This document shows, one piece after another, positions 63,784-64,000 of a stretch of DNA of 64,000 bases. Within the stretch, counting starts at the first letter, position 1; every line of letters starts with the position of its first letter. The notes under the pieces are model-generated. The model saw only the letters and a program-made list of their open reading frames with translations. It was not told the origin of the DNA and searched no databases. Origin of the DNA: VAZQ01 sp963721005 (lineage in GTDB: Bacteria > Pseudomonadota > Alphaproteobacteria > Rhizobiales > Xanthobacteraceae). Position numbers and translations under genes: made by a program. The stretch covers positions 682,001 through 746,000 of the forward strand of contig CAVRHR010000007.1 in assembly GCA_963721005.1 (NCBI GenBank), written 5' to 3'.

Positions 63784-64000
63784 TCATCTGCCGCCGGCGC
63801 GCGGCCTCCGCTCTTCCGGCGGATCGAGAAACCGCGCGGACGCCCGCGACCAGGCGTCGCCCCGTCGCGGCGCTTGGCGCTCATCCCCGCCGGCCTTCTG
63901 ATCGAACAGCTCGGCCAGCTTCTCGGTCATCGCCCCGCCCAGCTCCTCGGCGTCCACGATGGTCACCGCGCGCCGATAGTAGCGCGTCACGTCGTGGCCG
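63784..64000 (-). CDS. CobT-like cobaltochelatase subunit, C-terminus only
   Basis: The last 70 or so residues of a protein cut by the right edge: GHDVTRYYRRAVTIVDAEEL, GGAMTEKLAELFDQ, then a variable Arg/Pro-rich tail. The RYYRRAVTIVDAEELGGAM stretch is characteristic of the end of the von Willebrand A domain in CobT, part of the CobNST complex that inserts cobalt into hydrogenobyrinic diamide in aerobic B12 synthesis. The upstream part must be to the right of the window. Confidence 0.85.
   Translation of the reverse strand, partial: GHDVTRYYRRAVTIVDAEELGGAMTEKLAELFDQKAGGDERQAPRRGDAWSRASARFLDPPEERRPRAGGR

Overview
The window is high-GC DNA from an alphaproteobacterium, most likely of the order Hyphomicrobiales near Bradyrhizobiaceae/Xanthobacteraceae. 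The support is the family content: a CarD regulator, a seven-iron ferredoxin, an S4 protein and a Suv3/MgpS-type helicase in one minus-strand block, rpmB tail-to-tail with a CobT-like gene, many Bug-type (TctC) periplasmic binding proteins, TadE/TadG pilus proteins, and short intergenic palindromes of the kind common in that group. This placement is inferred from families, not from a database match.

Layout. 1-6.6 kb: an enoyl-CoA hydratase (cut by the window edge), a CaiB-type CoA-transferase, an ABC binding protein, a serine-carboxypeptidase-like protein and a DUF3754-like protein. 6.8-10 kb: TadG and two TadE-like proteins. 10.3-13.4 kb: a tight minus-strand set of diheme cytochrome c, parvulin isomerase and HupE/UreJ protein. 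13.6-23.7 kb: an accessory catabolic region (two DUF6152 proteins, NMT1-like and Bug binding proteins, LysR, an isopropylmalate-dehydrogenase-like enzyme, HpcH/HpaI and class II aldolases, a metallo-hydrolase, a GlcG-like protein). 23.9-30.3 kb: tRNA-Arg(CCT), an Hsp70-like protein, groES-groEL and an EF-hand protein. 30.5-42.4 kb: a minus-strand array of 29 tRNA genes split by cargo genes, with rtcB at its downstream end and an HNH nuclease inside. 42.9-55.2 kb: alpha/beta hydrolases, more Bug proteins, an XRE regulator, three tandem amidohydrolases, an SNc-like protein, an M48 peptidase, a decayed ParDE pair and a VOC protein. 55.3-64 kb: the core block named above plus a DUF3108 protein, rpmB and a CobT-like C-terminus.

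The most interesting object is the tRNA array. All 29 genes lie on one strand, 27 encode their own CCA, and many neighbours are 1-5 nt apart. They cover 19 amino acids; the missing one, Asp, may survive as a 3' fragment. Eight have C and one has G at position 33, where nearly all elongator tRNAs have U. The array ends 78 bp upstream of rtcB, an RNA ligase known to repair cleaved tRNA. The combination looks like a mobile spare set of altered tRNAs plus a repair ligase, which would make sense against anticodon nucleases; that function is inference.

About twenty genes carry one or more reading-frame shifts while the core genes are intact. In several places one inserted base explains the shift, so base-level assembly error is at least as likely as decay. 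Genes with two or more shifts are typed as pseudogenes here for that reason only.
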